From Russula earlei (taxonomy: Eukaryota; Basidiomycota; Agaricomycetes; Russulales; Russulaceae), in the NCBI GenBank assembly GCA_025769875.1, contig JAGFNK010000217.1, positions 1-64,000 of the forward strand: a stretch of DNA of 64,000 nucleotides, in the 5' to 3' direction. Under the pieces are notes generated by a model. It was not told the DNA's origin, did not search any database, and saw only the letters and a list, made by a program, of their open reading frames with translations. Of this stretch, positions 21,044 to 33,689 are shown piece by piece (position 1 is the stretch's first letter; the number at the start of each line of letters is the position of its first letter). The translations under genes and the position numbers were made by a program.

Positions 21044-24000
21044 ATGGGCAAGGCACAAAAGAAAACAGGGAAGGATCGCCTGGACAAGTACTACAAACTC
21101 GCAAAGTAAGTAGAGTTACTCAATTCCGTCTAGAATCACTCGACTGTAATATCCCACAGAGAGCAAGGGTATCGTGCACGTTCCGCCTTCAAACTTATTC
21201 AGCTGAACAAGAAATACTCCTTCTTGGAATCTGCCCGATGCTGCATAGATCTATGCGCTGCGCCTGGGGGGTGGCTTCAGGTTGCGAGCAAGACGATGCC
21301 TGTGAATAGTCTAATCGTCGGTGCGTGGAGCATCTACATTATCGTACCCTGACTGTTTGATACATCTGCTACTTGACAGGCGTTGACCTGGTGGCTATAA
21401 AACCAGTTCCACGTGCAACTACTTTTACAGCCGACATCACTACTGTTCGATGTCGTAACCTCCTTCGAAACGAGCTCAAAGACTGGAAGGCGGATGTGGT
21501 ACTCCACGATGGTGCACCAAACGTCGGGACTGCCTGGATACAGGATGCATATGCTCAGTCGGAGCTCGTTCTTATGAGTTTGAAGCTCGCTGTAGAGTTT
21601 CTCATCAAAGGGGGCACATTTGTCACGAAGGTGTTTCGAAGTAAGGACTACAACAACCTCATCTGGGTCTTCAACCAGTTGTTCGGTAAGGTAGAGGCAA
21701 CGAAACCTCCTTCTTCCCGGTATGGCTCCATGTCCAGCATCCGTGCCTAGTGACCAAACGTTCACCAGAAATGTCTCTGCAGAGATCTTCGTTGTCTGTC
21801 GCGAATTTCTTGCTCCAAAAACCATAGACCAAAAATTCCTTCGACCCTAAACACGTATTCAAAGACCTCGATTCCGCCGCTCCCCTTGACAAGGATATCG
21901 GAGGAAACAATGCTCAGGCTAACGTGTTTCAACCCGATAAGAAGCGGAGGCATCGTGACGGATACGCCGACAATGACTACACCCTTTTCAAGCAAATAGG
22001 TGTAGCTGAATTTATTCATGCTTCTGACCCTATCACTGTACTAGGGGCGGTGAACAAGATGACCTTTACTACGGAAGAGGAGAGGTCGTACGTCCATCGG
22101 CTTCTCTGAGGTACTCCACCTTTGTTAACATCTCGGTTGCAAGTTGGGCTTCGCTCCCTCTCACCTCTTCCGACGTTAAGGCCAACTTGGACGATCTCAA
22201 GGTCCTCGGGAAAGGTGATTTCAAAGTCTTGCTCAAGTGGCGCACCGCCCTCAGAGAAGAGGTCTGTTTTTTGAGCTCTGTCCCTGTTTAATCTCAACGT
22301 CTGGTTTTAGTTGGGCTTGGAAGTCAAGACAAAGCATGTAGAGGAATTCACCGAGGCAATCGAGGTCGTGGATGTTGTCGACGAAGATGAACAGATTCAA
22401 TTGGAGGTATGCAATTACGTATCTAAATCGACGCTGTATTTTAACCCCCTTTAAGTTGGAGCGACTTAATGCGGAGGCTGCCAGCCGAGCAAAACGCGAG
22501 CGACGGAAGAACAATGAAGTCAAGAGGAAGACGATCCAGAGAATGCAGCTACAAATGACAGCACCACTGGACATTGGTCTGGACCAAATCGATGCAGTCC
22601 TTAGTCATGGCCAGGAGGACATATTCGACCTGGAATATGTGGAGCGAATACCAAGAGGTGAAGGCTTTCCCGATCTAGTTGACTCGGACGAGGACATGGA
22701 GCCCGAGAAGAGCAAGGATGACAACAGCTCGGATGGTGAAGCCTTGGATACCGATGGAGAACAGAACGGCCGATTACAGGCACTAGAAAACGACTTGGAT
22801 GGGCTATATGAGACATATCGGGAGAGACTTGCCGAACGTGATGCCAAATTCAAAGTCCGTGAGGCAAGACAGAACGACAAACGACGCGAAGAGTGGTCCG
22901 GTATCGACAGAGACGAATCCCAAGCCGACACAAATGATGAGGACGACGGTGGTGGATGGGATGAGATGGAACAGCGTAAAGCCAGGAGCGATGATTCGGA
23001 CACCTCGTCAATGGACGAGGACGACGAGTTGTCATCCGACCAGTTATCCAAACGCCAACGACCTCACCATCCAGAGGCACCCCGGAAGAAGGCTCGACTG
23101 CTCACCTCTCTTGAGGAACCCCAGACTACACTTCAGAAGTCCAGAAAGACGGACATGTGGTTCAGCCAAGACTTGTTCAAAGGACTGGATGGCTTGAGCG
23201 AGGATGTTGAGGAAGAGGATATTTCTCCACAACCTTCACAGGACGTCGCGGTGAGACCCTTATCGTTGCCGAAAGTCCTAATCCTCACGGATCAGCCAGA
23301 CCTCGGGGTCGGAGGACGACGACTCGGAGCCCCAAACCGAATTCGAAGTTGTACCTAAAGAATCGGACGACGCAGAGATGTGGAATGTCAATGACCCAAA
23401 CGAAGACGAGTTAAAATCAGTCTCAAATAAAACGTATCCTTCCCATCGACCTGATTCTCCCCGGTCGACTGATCACCGTATCGATCCAGAGCACGGCTTA
23501 CTCACGGCAGAGGCAGTGTCCCTCGCTCAGGCCCTTGTCAATCGGAGAAAAACAAAAACGGAGCTTATCAACGACGGTTTCACGCGCTACTCCCTCAACT
23601 CGAAAGAAGGCCTGCCGTCGTGGTTTCTTGACGACGAGGCTAAGCATTACATTCCCAACATACCCATCACCAAGGAGGCCGTGCAGGCACTGCGCGCCAA
23701 GCAGCGCGCTCTCGACGCACGACCTATTAAAAAGGTCGCAGAAGCAAAGGCCCGGAAGAAGCTGAGGGCTGCGCAGCGCCTAGAGAAGGCTCTGAAGAAA
23801 GCTGAGGGTGTCACGCAGACAACTGACCTGACTGAGCGCGAGAAGGCACAGCAGGTGGAGAAGCTTATGCGCCGGGGTTTGGCGAATAGGAAGAAAAAGG
23901 ATGTCAAAGTGGTCGTCGCAAAGGGCGTTCACAAAGGTCTGAAGGGCAGACCGAAGGGCGTCAAGGGTCGTTATGTCATGGTTGACTCGCGAATGAAGAA

Positions 24001-24109
24001 AGAGGTGAGTCTTGTGTTGTCTCTTTATCATTAAATGGTCTGATACATTTAATAGTTGCGTGCAAAGAAGGGGCGAGAGAAGTTGAATAAAAAACGCAAG
24101 CGTAATTAG
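21044..24109 (+). CDS. SPB1: 27S pre-rRNA 2'-O-methyltransferase SPB1
   Basis: SPB1 methylates the A-loop guanosine of 25S rRNA in pre-60S particles. Nine exons (21044-21105, 21160-21320, 21380-21719, 21769-22087, 22144-22261, 22311-22406, 22456-23250, 23300-24004, 24056-24109) give about 882 residues. The FtsJ domain starts [17 protein letters not shown] and keeps [14 protein letters not shown] (SAM loop), [10 protein letters not shown] and [11 protein letters not shown] (catalytic Asp and Lys). A Lys/Glu-rich middle and the Spb1 C-terminal domain ([17 protein letters not shown], basic end KKRKRN) follow. In exon 4 one base too many near 21842 breaks [12 protein letters not shown]; the exon length of 319 confirms it. 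Confidence 0.95.
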
Positions 24110-24219
24110 GCACGCGGTGCACTAGAGCATGTTTTTAGGCACCTAGATAATATATCCGGTTCGATGGCTAGTCGCACCATACAACCGCGGTCGAGTTCGG
24201 ATGATACACCTGATACAGA

Positions 24220-26773
24220 CTAAAGCTCGGAGCTTCTAAGACTAGTCCTTGCAGTCATCTGATCACACTGTTGGAGGAAAGCATTCCATTCCACTGGGGA
24301 GTCAAGTTTATCCGATGAGATCTTTGACCAGGTAAATAGCGTGATCAGAGGTTGCATGTTATGCGCAACATTAGAAAAGCTCACCACACAAACTGCGGAA
24401 TTATGCCCGCTTTCAAGATCGAGTGTGCTCTCGGATGTGACTGCGATCTCAGGGGAAGTGTCCGAAGAGAGGGTTTCCGTGCTTCGCCGGACGCTAGTGT
24501 TAGTCACAAGGACGTAATCACGATCGTCGTAGAATACACGAAGGGGGGGAATTGGCTGAGCAACGTCCGGATCACTGGAGGTCAAACTGTACAGAGGTGT
24601 TAGTTCCATCACGCATGGCACCGAGACACGCACAAAATTTCAAGCTCGTTCAGGTAATTAAGCAGTTCACCAGGCCTCTGACCGGAAACAAGAGGGTTCA
24701 TATCCGAGACATTGAAACGGAGGTCCATTTGGCTGATGTCAAACATTAATAGCAGATCCTCGACCCGACACTCGACGAACCGTACCGATCAGGCATTAGA
24801 ATGTCTAAATTAGTGGAACTGCCGCTCCAGAACATTGCACCCTCGAAAACACTCCTCTCTGGAAGGTCGACGGGAAGTCGCACTTGTTTCAGGTCAACAA
24901 GTGGGACCTCGAGCCGAATATGATGGGTTACGATGGGATCCTGTTCATTGACCTGTAAACAGCGATAAACCAAACGATTAAGGACACTTTGTTTCGAAGG
25001 TAGGGCCTTGACAAGTCCCAGTGGAAGACTACGTGAAATCAACACAGTGAAAGCAGGACCTTCATGTTTCTCACCTGGGAATAAACGTAGCCGACGATCT
25101 CTGTGCAGATAGCCAAGAACGTGTATCTGAATAAGTCGATCTCCCTGTATAGGGAGCTAGCAACGAGGATCCTGTATCACTTCGAGGGAATGAAAATATA
25201 ATGTGCCCTGATCTTGAGAAACTTCAGTGAGTGGTAGAGTACAGCAACATTGACGCTTACGAGACAGATATCACCCTCCTCGACCCACAGCCAGGGATGG
25301 TAGTGTTTCCCATAAGCCGATGTTGGAGGCGAGCTTCTGTCCTGAGGGCACGCTGAGACAATGAATCACCCATCATGGCAATGCGCTTACCCATCCATCG
25401 TGAATATACTATTGAGCGAGGGTCCAAGTCCGATTTGCGAGTGGGTATCTCCTAACCAATCTCCAGCTCTACGCCATCTATAGAAAGTATTTGACTTCAT
25501 CATCGGAGGCAAGGAACGAGGAACCGAAAAGGGATATAAGGCGTATGCAAGAGGGGCCGTTGTCGGCGTATGTAATTCCGTGTTGTGGATCTGCTGCGCC
25601 AGCAGTTCAGAGGGTTCTGTCTAGCGCAACAACGTTAGAAGGTATCAGGTAGTGACAAATCGTGCGTACTTGGTAATATACTCTGATCGCTAGTCTCTGG
25701 GCTAACATGATGTTCGTGGGGCGTTTGGCCCGAACACGTAACTTAAGCAGGGTATCAGATTCTACTCCTGGCTACAGGGTATTCCTCACTTTCTGGTTTC
25801 CAATGTCCTCCACAAACGCCCCGGAGAGGCGTGATATCTTCTGTAGAGCTTCTTTTGACAATGGCTGCGTGAAGGGAGTGTCCACGGTATCCTCCACAAT
25901 GCCCTACGCCTGATCAATATATTACCAAACAGAACACAAAAAGGTAGCTCGCCTTTCGAACGCTGCCAACATAGTTCTCCATCGCCCTGACAGCCTCGCG
26001 ACTTCCTTCTAAATATATGGAGAGAGGGTTGGGTTTCACAGAAATGTGCACATTGTATTTCTTTGACAATTGAAACAAATCGGAACCATCTCGAAATGGA
26101 GTCAGTAATTTATAGGGTGGGAGATGTATGAACAGACCCTTTCCAAGGAGAATAAAAAGCTCGCTTGAGGTGATTTTCAATGCTAGAGAGTGTGAGATAG
26201 GTCGGAATAAGAGTCAGAGTAAACATACTCTGGGAAGCCACTTCAGTACGATCCCTCTGACCACGATTGAGTTCTCTGAAGGGTGGCCATCGCCACGCCT
26301 TCTCCACGATAGCTTCCGCGACTGCCATTTTTCTCCGCTTGGAGCCTATTTGTAGACCATACTGATGGGAAAAAGTCCGCAGCTGATCATGGCTGAAGGA
26401 ACGACAGATTTTGTCTAGAAGGGCGCTGTATTCATGCGCGTACTTCTTCTTCTTTGACTGTGGATCCGAGTGCTCTGAAGGTTTCAGTCGCTCCAAATCT
26501 TGCAACGTCGGCGTAGCTTCCATCTGTGAGAAGGGACGACAGGTAAGACTCAGTTTTACTGGGTTCCAAAGCGCGCCAAGAGGCATCTATGCCGTTCTCA
26601 ATTGTACTCTGATGGGGAATGGGTTTCGAACCGTCGAGAAACTTGGCTGGGCCATCGTTCCCTCGCTTCTCAAGGGTAGACAAATTCGACACAGTAGCGA
26701 CAAAGCGAGTAGTACGTAACCAGCAACAATGAGGAGGGAGCGCGATACGACGAGGGAGAGCAGAGAATTGCAT
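24220..26773 (-). CDS. Probable SLS1-like mitochondrial inner-membrane regulator
   Basis: A multi-exon minus-strand gene whose internal splicing I only partly resolve. The start MQFSALPRRIALPP followed by WLRTTRFVATVSNL looks like a mitochondrial presequence. The next recognisable part, SFSHDQLRTFSHQYGL then KRRKMAVAEAIVEKAW, resembles the N-terminal module of fungal Sls1, which couples mitochondrial transcription and translation. A later exon has ELFILLGKGL and NVHISVKPNPLSIYLEGSR, compatible with the KH-like modules of that family. The 3' exons end at RTSLRSSEL. Overall size, about 750 residues, also fits. The match is by motif memory and remains tentative. Its ATG lies 33 bp behind the stop of the permease gene on the same strand. 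Confidence 0.5.
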
Positions 26774-26806
26774 AAGGATGTCCGGCCCGGACACACTCTG
26801 CTACTG

Positions 26807-29109
26807 CTACGCGCCGTCATCGCGAACCATGACCACCTTTCCTTCAACCACCTCGTCGTTCTCGCCCACTGCTCCTTCCCAACCGTTGCTTTCCAGATAT
26901 TCCATGAATCGCGCATCCTCTTCGGCAAGGTCCACCCCAGTCATGTCAGGAATGAAAAAGTATGTCACCACAATGCCCGTAACACCGCAAATCGCCGCTA
27001 TAATGAATGTCCATCTTATTGCGCCGTGGCACGCGTACTCAGTCGACCTTTCGTGTCAAAAGGCTGCCACTGCTCACCTCTTTCCGAGATGATTTTGAAT
27101 TGGAGTGAATGCCTGTGTACCAATTGCGGCACCAGCCTTGCCAACCGCTGCTGACAATCCGTAACACGTCCCACTGCTTAAAGTTAGTACATACCATGAG
27201 TCTCGTTCAAGGTTGACTTACCGAATGGGCGTCGCATACGACCTACGTCCAGGAGCAATCAACATGATCGTGCTTCGAACAAAACCATATTGACTTACTC
27301 GGCACTGACAAGACCTAACATATCTCCAGGGCCCTATATATAGTGGTGTATGAGGAATTTCCTCACGGAGACAGTGATACGGGAAATTACCAAATTCCCT
27401 GATGACTGCATTAGTCCATAACTTGAGGACATTCGAAGCGTCAGCCGGGACATCTACTCAAACATAAAGAATCATACAATACAACAAAGAGGGGAATGAT
27501 CTTCGTTATTCTGTCGTATGCAACCCCAATGGTCAAACCTGAGGACAACATCGAAACTATTCCCTCCTGGAAGCAAAGACATCCCTTACCGAAAACGAGA
27601 TAACCACTGAACCCCAAGATCATCTGGTCTACTTGCTGAGGTGAAGGTGGTATACTCTAATCTAAGAACTTACCGTGTTCCGGCGACCGAGGGGGTTACA
27701 TAGATACGCTCCGATGAAGACACCAGGTAGTGCAAGAGAAGAAAGAAGAAGTTGCCACTCTCCAGTTTTCTTGATGTCGTTATTGTGGATGACGCTCGAG
27801 ATAATGGTCCCCGAAAATACGCCATTAGGGAAGGTCACAAAATCGTACAAAAACCTGAGCAGTGTCAAACCGCTAATTCGACGCGCGATAAGACCTACCA
27901 TGCGCCACAAGTGCCAATTAATGACCTCCGATAATGTTTGAACACCAGGCAGTATGGTACTCTTGCTAAAGCCAAGACCACGGTGTCAACAACGAAAGCC
28001 GGTGGTACACAAGGACTAGTCATGCTCACTCTTGATAGCCCCTTTGCGGTAAAGCTTGGAGCTCATCATCCTTAACCGGAAAACCAGTACGGTGAGTGGA
28101 AGGACAATTCCGATGCCAAAACAGACACGCCAGACAGTAGGAAGATGATTCTCCCCAGCGATTGAAAGAACGATAAGGAAGACGGAAGAAGCCAAGGGTC
28201 CACCAAACTTACAGAGATAAACGTCACTGTTGATACTAGAACAATTTCGACTGTGGGACTCACCGAAAGAACAAAGTTTGTGACCATGATGAAAACTAAT
28301 GCAAGACCAGCATGATTTGTCACGATACAAACGAAAATCAAGCCAAAAAGCATACTGGGGCCACGTTTGCTTAACATTTGCTCGTTTGCTGCCTCACTGG
28401 CGCTGGTAGATGATGCGGGATATTCGCCACCGACACCCTGGTAAGAGAATTAGGTACCAACGAACAGACAATATCAACAACACGGACAATTCCCGTTATC
28501 CCTCGGGCAAAAGTTAAGAACCAGAACAATCCCTTGGCACTACCATGCGCGCCATGTGCAGCGGTGCCTAGAGCAGCGCCAAGAACGATAAGCAGTGTGG
28601 TGAAGACAAGTGCCACCTTCCGTCCCATGCGATCGCACACCAACCCAACGAATAGCTGGCCTATGATTGCACCTATACAAAAAAAGGTCGAGCTCCAATG
28701 GTGACGTCCGAATGGGAATGTTTTACCGACTAATAGAGCATTAGAAACCCGCGTAGAGACAGTTGATGTATAGTCCTTTGGATATAAACGTTTAAACACC
28801 ACCTAGCAGCAAAATCTGAGTTTTAGCAGAGTCGAAACCGCAAACGATTTACGTTGGTCATGGTCATGAGGTTGTTCTGATCTATACATTTTTGTATCGT
28901 CAGCACTACGCACACGATGGCGTCTGATAACACGCTTAATTCGACTTACATCCATCGCTGATAAGTCCAAATGCTGCAGCGGCGATAGTGAAGTAGGCGC
29001 TTATTTTCTCTCTCGCAGTCATGCTAGTGGCAACCTGTTTGCCAAGATCTGGAACAACGTCTGCACTCATTGTCGCCACCGCCTGCTTCGTGTCGTCGCG
29101 CGAATCCAT
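26807..29109 (-). CDS. MFS permease of the Git1/Pho84 type
   Basis: This is a plasma-membrane proton symporter for glycerophosphodiesters or phosphate, judged by family. The N-terminal exon gives MDSRDDTKQAV and later TAREKISAYFTIAAAAFGLI. Further exons give YQNNLMTMTNVVFKRLYPKDY, GQLFVGLVCDRMGRKVAL (the MFS loop 2-3 signature DRxGRK) and GVGGEYPASSTSASEAAN, typical of Git1-like permeases. The C-terminus FIPDMTGVDLAEEDARFM is also a hallmark. More than ten short exons are present; the protein should have 12 membrane spans and about 540 residues. The substrate cannot be read from sequence alone. Genes for iron and phosphate uptake differ in family, so I draw no link to the nearby HapX. Confidence 0.82.
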
Positions 29110-31775
29110 GACAAGTAAACCGGAACAACGGTGGATACCTTACCCAGGAGGGAGAACAAATTTAAGGGTGAAGATGTTCTATGTAGGAAATCCTCTTGAA
29201 GTTATTTATACTACTCTCTCGAGGAGAGACAGCAGAAGCCATATCATGTACGAAAATCATACACGTGCGTCCGCCGGTCGCAACCCAGGTCGGGTGTGGA
29301 TAGCTGGGGCTTCGTGCCACGGTGGCTTCGGCTAAAGAGCCGGAAAGGTGTTGCTCAGTGGTGTACTTAGTCTAACGGCTCGGCATTCCCTCGTGACGTC
29401 GAGAAGTCCGGGCCTGTCCACACCGAGCACGTTTTCGTTAGATACAGTGAAAGACCCCCGCGACCATGACACGATTGCAGACAGAGGAAGCTCACGACTA
29501 ACCGGCTCGGACCGTTAGCCACATGAAGTTACATATCAGGCGTGCCTGGGGAAGAACTTCAGGACTTGTCCATCACTAATGGAGGACCATCTTTCGTCTG
29601 AGAAGGTTTGGAAGCATGTGCAAAGAAACTGGCGTCCGGGAAACGATTCATTCGATCGTGAGGCGGATGGTAAACTGCAAGTGAGACGGCAAGACATGTT
29701 CACATGGCCCAGATCTTGATGACATATCGCAAGCATCAACTCGAAGAAATTTCGTGATTTGTACAATGATCGCCGATTGCCTACTTTGCGTATTCGCTCT
29801 TGTGCACTGTCACTCTGAAGGCTTTCGCATACACATCAAAACTTGTACTTCATGCGTTTCGATGAGCCAGGGGGGGACTTCCAAGCATTGTGGATACAAC
29901 GACGGCCATCTACTCTGGATCTGAGCAAATGATGACACGCACGGGCACGGGCTTAAACTCACGTTATTCCATCCCAGCAACACTTACCTACTCCCAGTTT
30001 CACCCCTCAAAATTTGCTTTTCACAGGTATCATTCCATCCTTCAAATGCGGTGATAATGCGGTCAAGTATGGTCCCATGTAAAACACACTTGTTACACGA
30101 CCGTCGCTACCTCGCTTCTGCCTGATACAAACCTCGAACGAAGCAGATATTATTGAAAACCTAGTTTTATCGCCTCCACGGGCCCAGGCCGATTCGGCAT
30201 GGCAGTATCACTCATTTCGTGCGTTCTGATGCTGCTAATCGGCCGCCCACTTATCTGGGCACCTACCTGTCAACGTTAATGGGTTCATTTCAACCGGGCG
30301 CAGTCGCTGCTGAAACAATTCGCACGGTATCGTGACCATCACTAAGACTGAGCGCTAATCAACGACAATGAGGAACACGCATGCCCTCACCGCCAACTGA
30401 CACAGGACACATGCGGTTTCTGTCCAGCCCTTCTCAACGCGCTGCAGGTAGACGGATTCTCACACCCGACGCATGAAATTTTCTCGCACTTGTACGGCCA
30501 TATTATTAACGCCTTCGATATGATGGAATGTTTCTTGTCGTTCCTTTCGTCTGTCGTGGGCATCCATGAGAACCATAGCCAGAATCGCGGTTCTACATAC
30601 CCAGTTCAGGCGATTTCTTCCATGCACGGCGGCCAGGCGCCGATCCCCACCAGACCCTGCTTGTTAACCCTGTGCAGGACAAGGTGGGACGTGGGATGAC
30701 AGGTGCTTAACTATTTCGGACGCAGTCCACATGTTGGACAGGTGCTACAAGAAGCATTGAAGTTACTTCGGAGTCTTTCTCTTGAACTCGATGACTATAC
30801 CGGTACCAAAAGAAAAGCTGAACCGGAAGCATCTGTGGCACACCGGGCATGGCAAAGGACCGATATGTTGACTCACGGCGTGCCAAACGGCAATGGTGTT
30901 CCTGACACAGACCCCCCAAGAAGGACTGCAGAGGACCGATCTAGATGTGTATTCCGTATCCCGGGACCAATCGAACTTATGAACATGTCTACTTCCCATT
31001 TATTATGAAGGAAGAAGACGTAAGGTGGACGACTAATGGATCAGATGTCACGAACGCGGAATCCAGGCCTCGAATGAGTTGGTGATATGCTGTTTGTGAC
31101 GACTTGAAATGTCAATAATATGACTATTCGAGATATGGGACACTCCACTACGGCGAGCCAATGACTCGACAGCCGCCCACCATGGCAGGGCATCGGGGCA
31201 ACGATGCTAAGCCATTGCCTCGTGCCACGCGGTAGCTGACACAGGTCTCCTAATTGTTCAAGGATTAAGCATCTTTCACCCCAAACGGAACTGTTATGTC
31301 GTCATATCGGACTTGAACTGACTAGGGAATTCACTCGGGGAAATGGTACAGTAGTCCACTTCTCGCCTGAGAAGCCGGTTTTTAAAGCTGCTATTCCACA
31401 CAACACAAACTTCACGCCAGCGCCACTGCGCTGACTCGGAAGAAGAGCGACAGGCGTTCTAGAGTAGGGCTGTGTGAACTTGAACCTTGACATGGAATAC
31501 TGTATTGCGCTGTTCTGTTTGAGTGGGGTTTGAGGCTCCGGCAGCACGTACTCGAGCCCGGAGACTCCAACACCATTACAACTTTGGACGTTAGGTTAGA
31601 ACATGCCCATACGGAAGATGCAATGAGTGAGGGTAAAAAGGTGACTCTCGAGTTGGTAGGGTGGACAGAGATAAACCATCGTGAGAAAGCGACGATCGGC
31701 CAGTCATGGTCAATCTTATCAGTTAACGGTAACAACAACCATTGACCTGCACTCCCTAATCCTCGCCGTGCAGCA
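29110..31775. other. 2.7 kb intergenic region without recognised genes
   Basis: This is the longest gap in the window, between the divergent permease and HapX starts. Short frames occur on both strands, none with a recognisable domain or convincing splice chain. The segment must carry both promoters. A GATA-type site, CTTATCAG, sits at 31715-31722, 54 bp before the HapX ATG. A decayed element, a long 5' leader or a non-coding RNA are possible but unsupported. Confidence 0.6.
31715..31722 (-). promoter_or_regulatory. Candidate GATA-factor site upstream of HapX
   Basis: The minus strand reads CTGATAAG, close to the fungal iron-GATA consensus ATCWGATAA. SreA-type factors repress hapX in ascomycetes. 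A single near-match is weak evidence. Confidence 0.3.
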
Positions 31776-33572
31776 ATGCTTCCTCAGCCACCATCGCCAA
31801 TCGTATCTTCTTCTTCTACCCTGTGGGCAACTGGTATTTTCCCGCCCCGATGACCCCTTTTCTTTGTTTCTGCTAATGTACTATAAAATTTCTTCTAGCT
31901 TCCAAAGAATGGGTCATACCCGCAAAGCCGAAACCTGGCCGTAAGCCGAAGAAGGATTCGGCCCCGCCATCTGTCCAGCAGAACGATGTAAAGTTTACCG
32001 TTCCATAGGCTCCCAAGAATGACTCAAACTTCTGGGGTTTAGGTACCAGATGCCAACGGTCGGCGCGTCCAAAACAGGTATATGAGTTCCGTCGATGCTT
32101 TCCCCAACGTGCTAATGACTGGAAGGGCGGCACAGCGCGCCTTCAGAGAACGCAAGCAATCGCTGCTGGCAGAGCTTCAAGCACGCATTCAGCTCTATGA
32201 GCAGGGCGAGGTCGAGCGTAACGTTGCCATCCAAACTGTAGCCAAGCGTCTTAAGGAAGAGAACGACAACCTCCGTTCCGAGAATGCCCAGCTCAAGGAG
32301 ATGATCGCCAACTATGAGCGTGAATATTCTCCACCAAAGCCAGAAGAAAACAAGAGGTGGAGGGATGACCCGTCCGCTCCTGTTGACGATCAAAATCTGC
32401 CGAAGAAGAAAAGTAAGCTCGACGCCATCAAGAGTCCATCCTCACTGCAGGTCCATACATCGAATACCATGACATTGACAACATCTTCCACACCGTCTCA
32501 AGTCTCTTCTCTACGTTCGAACATTTCATCAGAGCCCGGTCCGTCCTCTCTCCCAAGCCCGGCCGCTCGAGCAGATGTCATGTTCCCACCAGCAAGTTCG
32601 ACTCTCGAGAACATAAATATATTCAACTTCCCTCCTGACTGTAAAGCCTCGGCGTTCAACGGTATTCACTCCATGGGAGCCTTTGAATGTGGTCTTTGCA
32701 TGGACGGCACTTCCTGTGTTTGCCGTGAGATGGCCCTCAACCCTCCTTCCACTTCATTCAAAGCAGAAACTACGGAGCCAGCACCCGCCTTGGTACCCGT
32801 CACGTTGCCTCCCGCTTCCCAGATAGGCGCACAGTCTATTCTGGACAACCTCCCACCATATCAACCCCCCGTCCCTCTTCGACGGCGTCCCGAAGTGAGA
32901 CCTCTCAGGTCATTCTTTCCTGTCGTCCCTCTCTCCGGAAACCTCTCGCAAGTCACGCAAACGAGTCAAGCGGACTGCTCAGGCGATCCATCGAACTGTC
33001 TGGCGTGTGCGGATGACGTATTTGGGCAAGCGTTCTGTGCCGCCGTTGGAGAGTCCTTAGCTGCTGGCGGCCCGTGTGCTGATTGTCCCCGTGGCACCAA
33101 ATGCACGGACAACGCGTCTTCGAACGCGTCCCGAGAGGGCGGTAACCGAGCGGAGGAGACCATCCCCACAAGCGACGCTTGGCGGCGATTGAAATCGCAC
33201 CCCAACGTATCGTTCGCCGATCTAACATTGTTGGCCGAAGTCGTGGCGCGGAGGTCGAAGTGCACGGGCCCTACGGTGGTCATCTCTCCCCCGCCAGGTT
33301 CGGTCACACCTGAGAGAGCAGCTTCTCCAGTTGCACCGTCAGAGGTCCGCCCAGCCGCAACATCAGACAACGACGTCATTCTACTGTCCGATCCACACGC
33401 ACTCTATCATGAGAAGGAGCGGGAACGTTCAGCGTGTCCCTCCCCAGAGCTGGCGCCCAAGGAAGAGCTCATTCGGTGCTCGCGGACGCGATCGGTGCGC
33501 AAGGTCCACGCGGCTGGCGTGAGAGAAGCGCTGGCTCTTCTAGATTCGCGGTTTCGCGGTCGCTGTGAGTGA
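31776..33572 (+). CDS. hapX: Iron-responsive bZIP regulator HapX
   Basis: HapX binds the CCAAT complex and adjusts transcription to iron supply, repressing iron-using pathways under starvation. Exons 31776-31833, 31899-31987, 32043-32077 and 32126-33572 give 542 residues. Residues about 20-38 form the Hap4-like CCAAT-binding motif (SKEWVIPAKPKPGRKPKK). Residues about 50-120 form a bZIP with the Pap1/Yap-type basic region NRAAQRAFRERK, followed by heptads. Cysteine-rich regions follow near residue 249 (CGLCMDGTSCVC), near 343 (CSGDPSNCLACADDxxxxxFC) and near 378 (CADCPRGTKC), where iron-sulfur sensing occurs in other HapX proteins. The combination of the N-terminal motif with these cysteines distinguishes it from a plain Yap1. 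Confidence 0.9.
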
Positions 33573-33689
33573 GGTGCATCGGGACGTGTGTGTGCCAGAT
33601 ATCGATATCTAACTCATCAATCGAGTGTGTTTCCGCTGATTACTGCATTCTTAGAGTCCATCCCTGCACACATCTAGAGTAATCGAGTT

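Noticed and set aside
30490..31008. Two plus-strand frames in the empty region
   Set aside because: They lack domains, do not join through good splice sites and have no clear start context.
29109..31776. Functional pairing of the MFS permease with HapX as an iron-uptake cluster
   Set aside because: The permease belongs to the Git1/Pho84 type rather than siderophore transporters, and 2.7 kb separate the genes.
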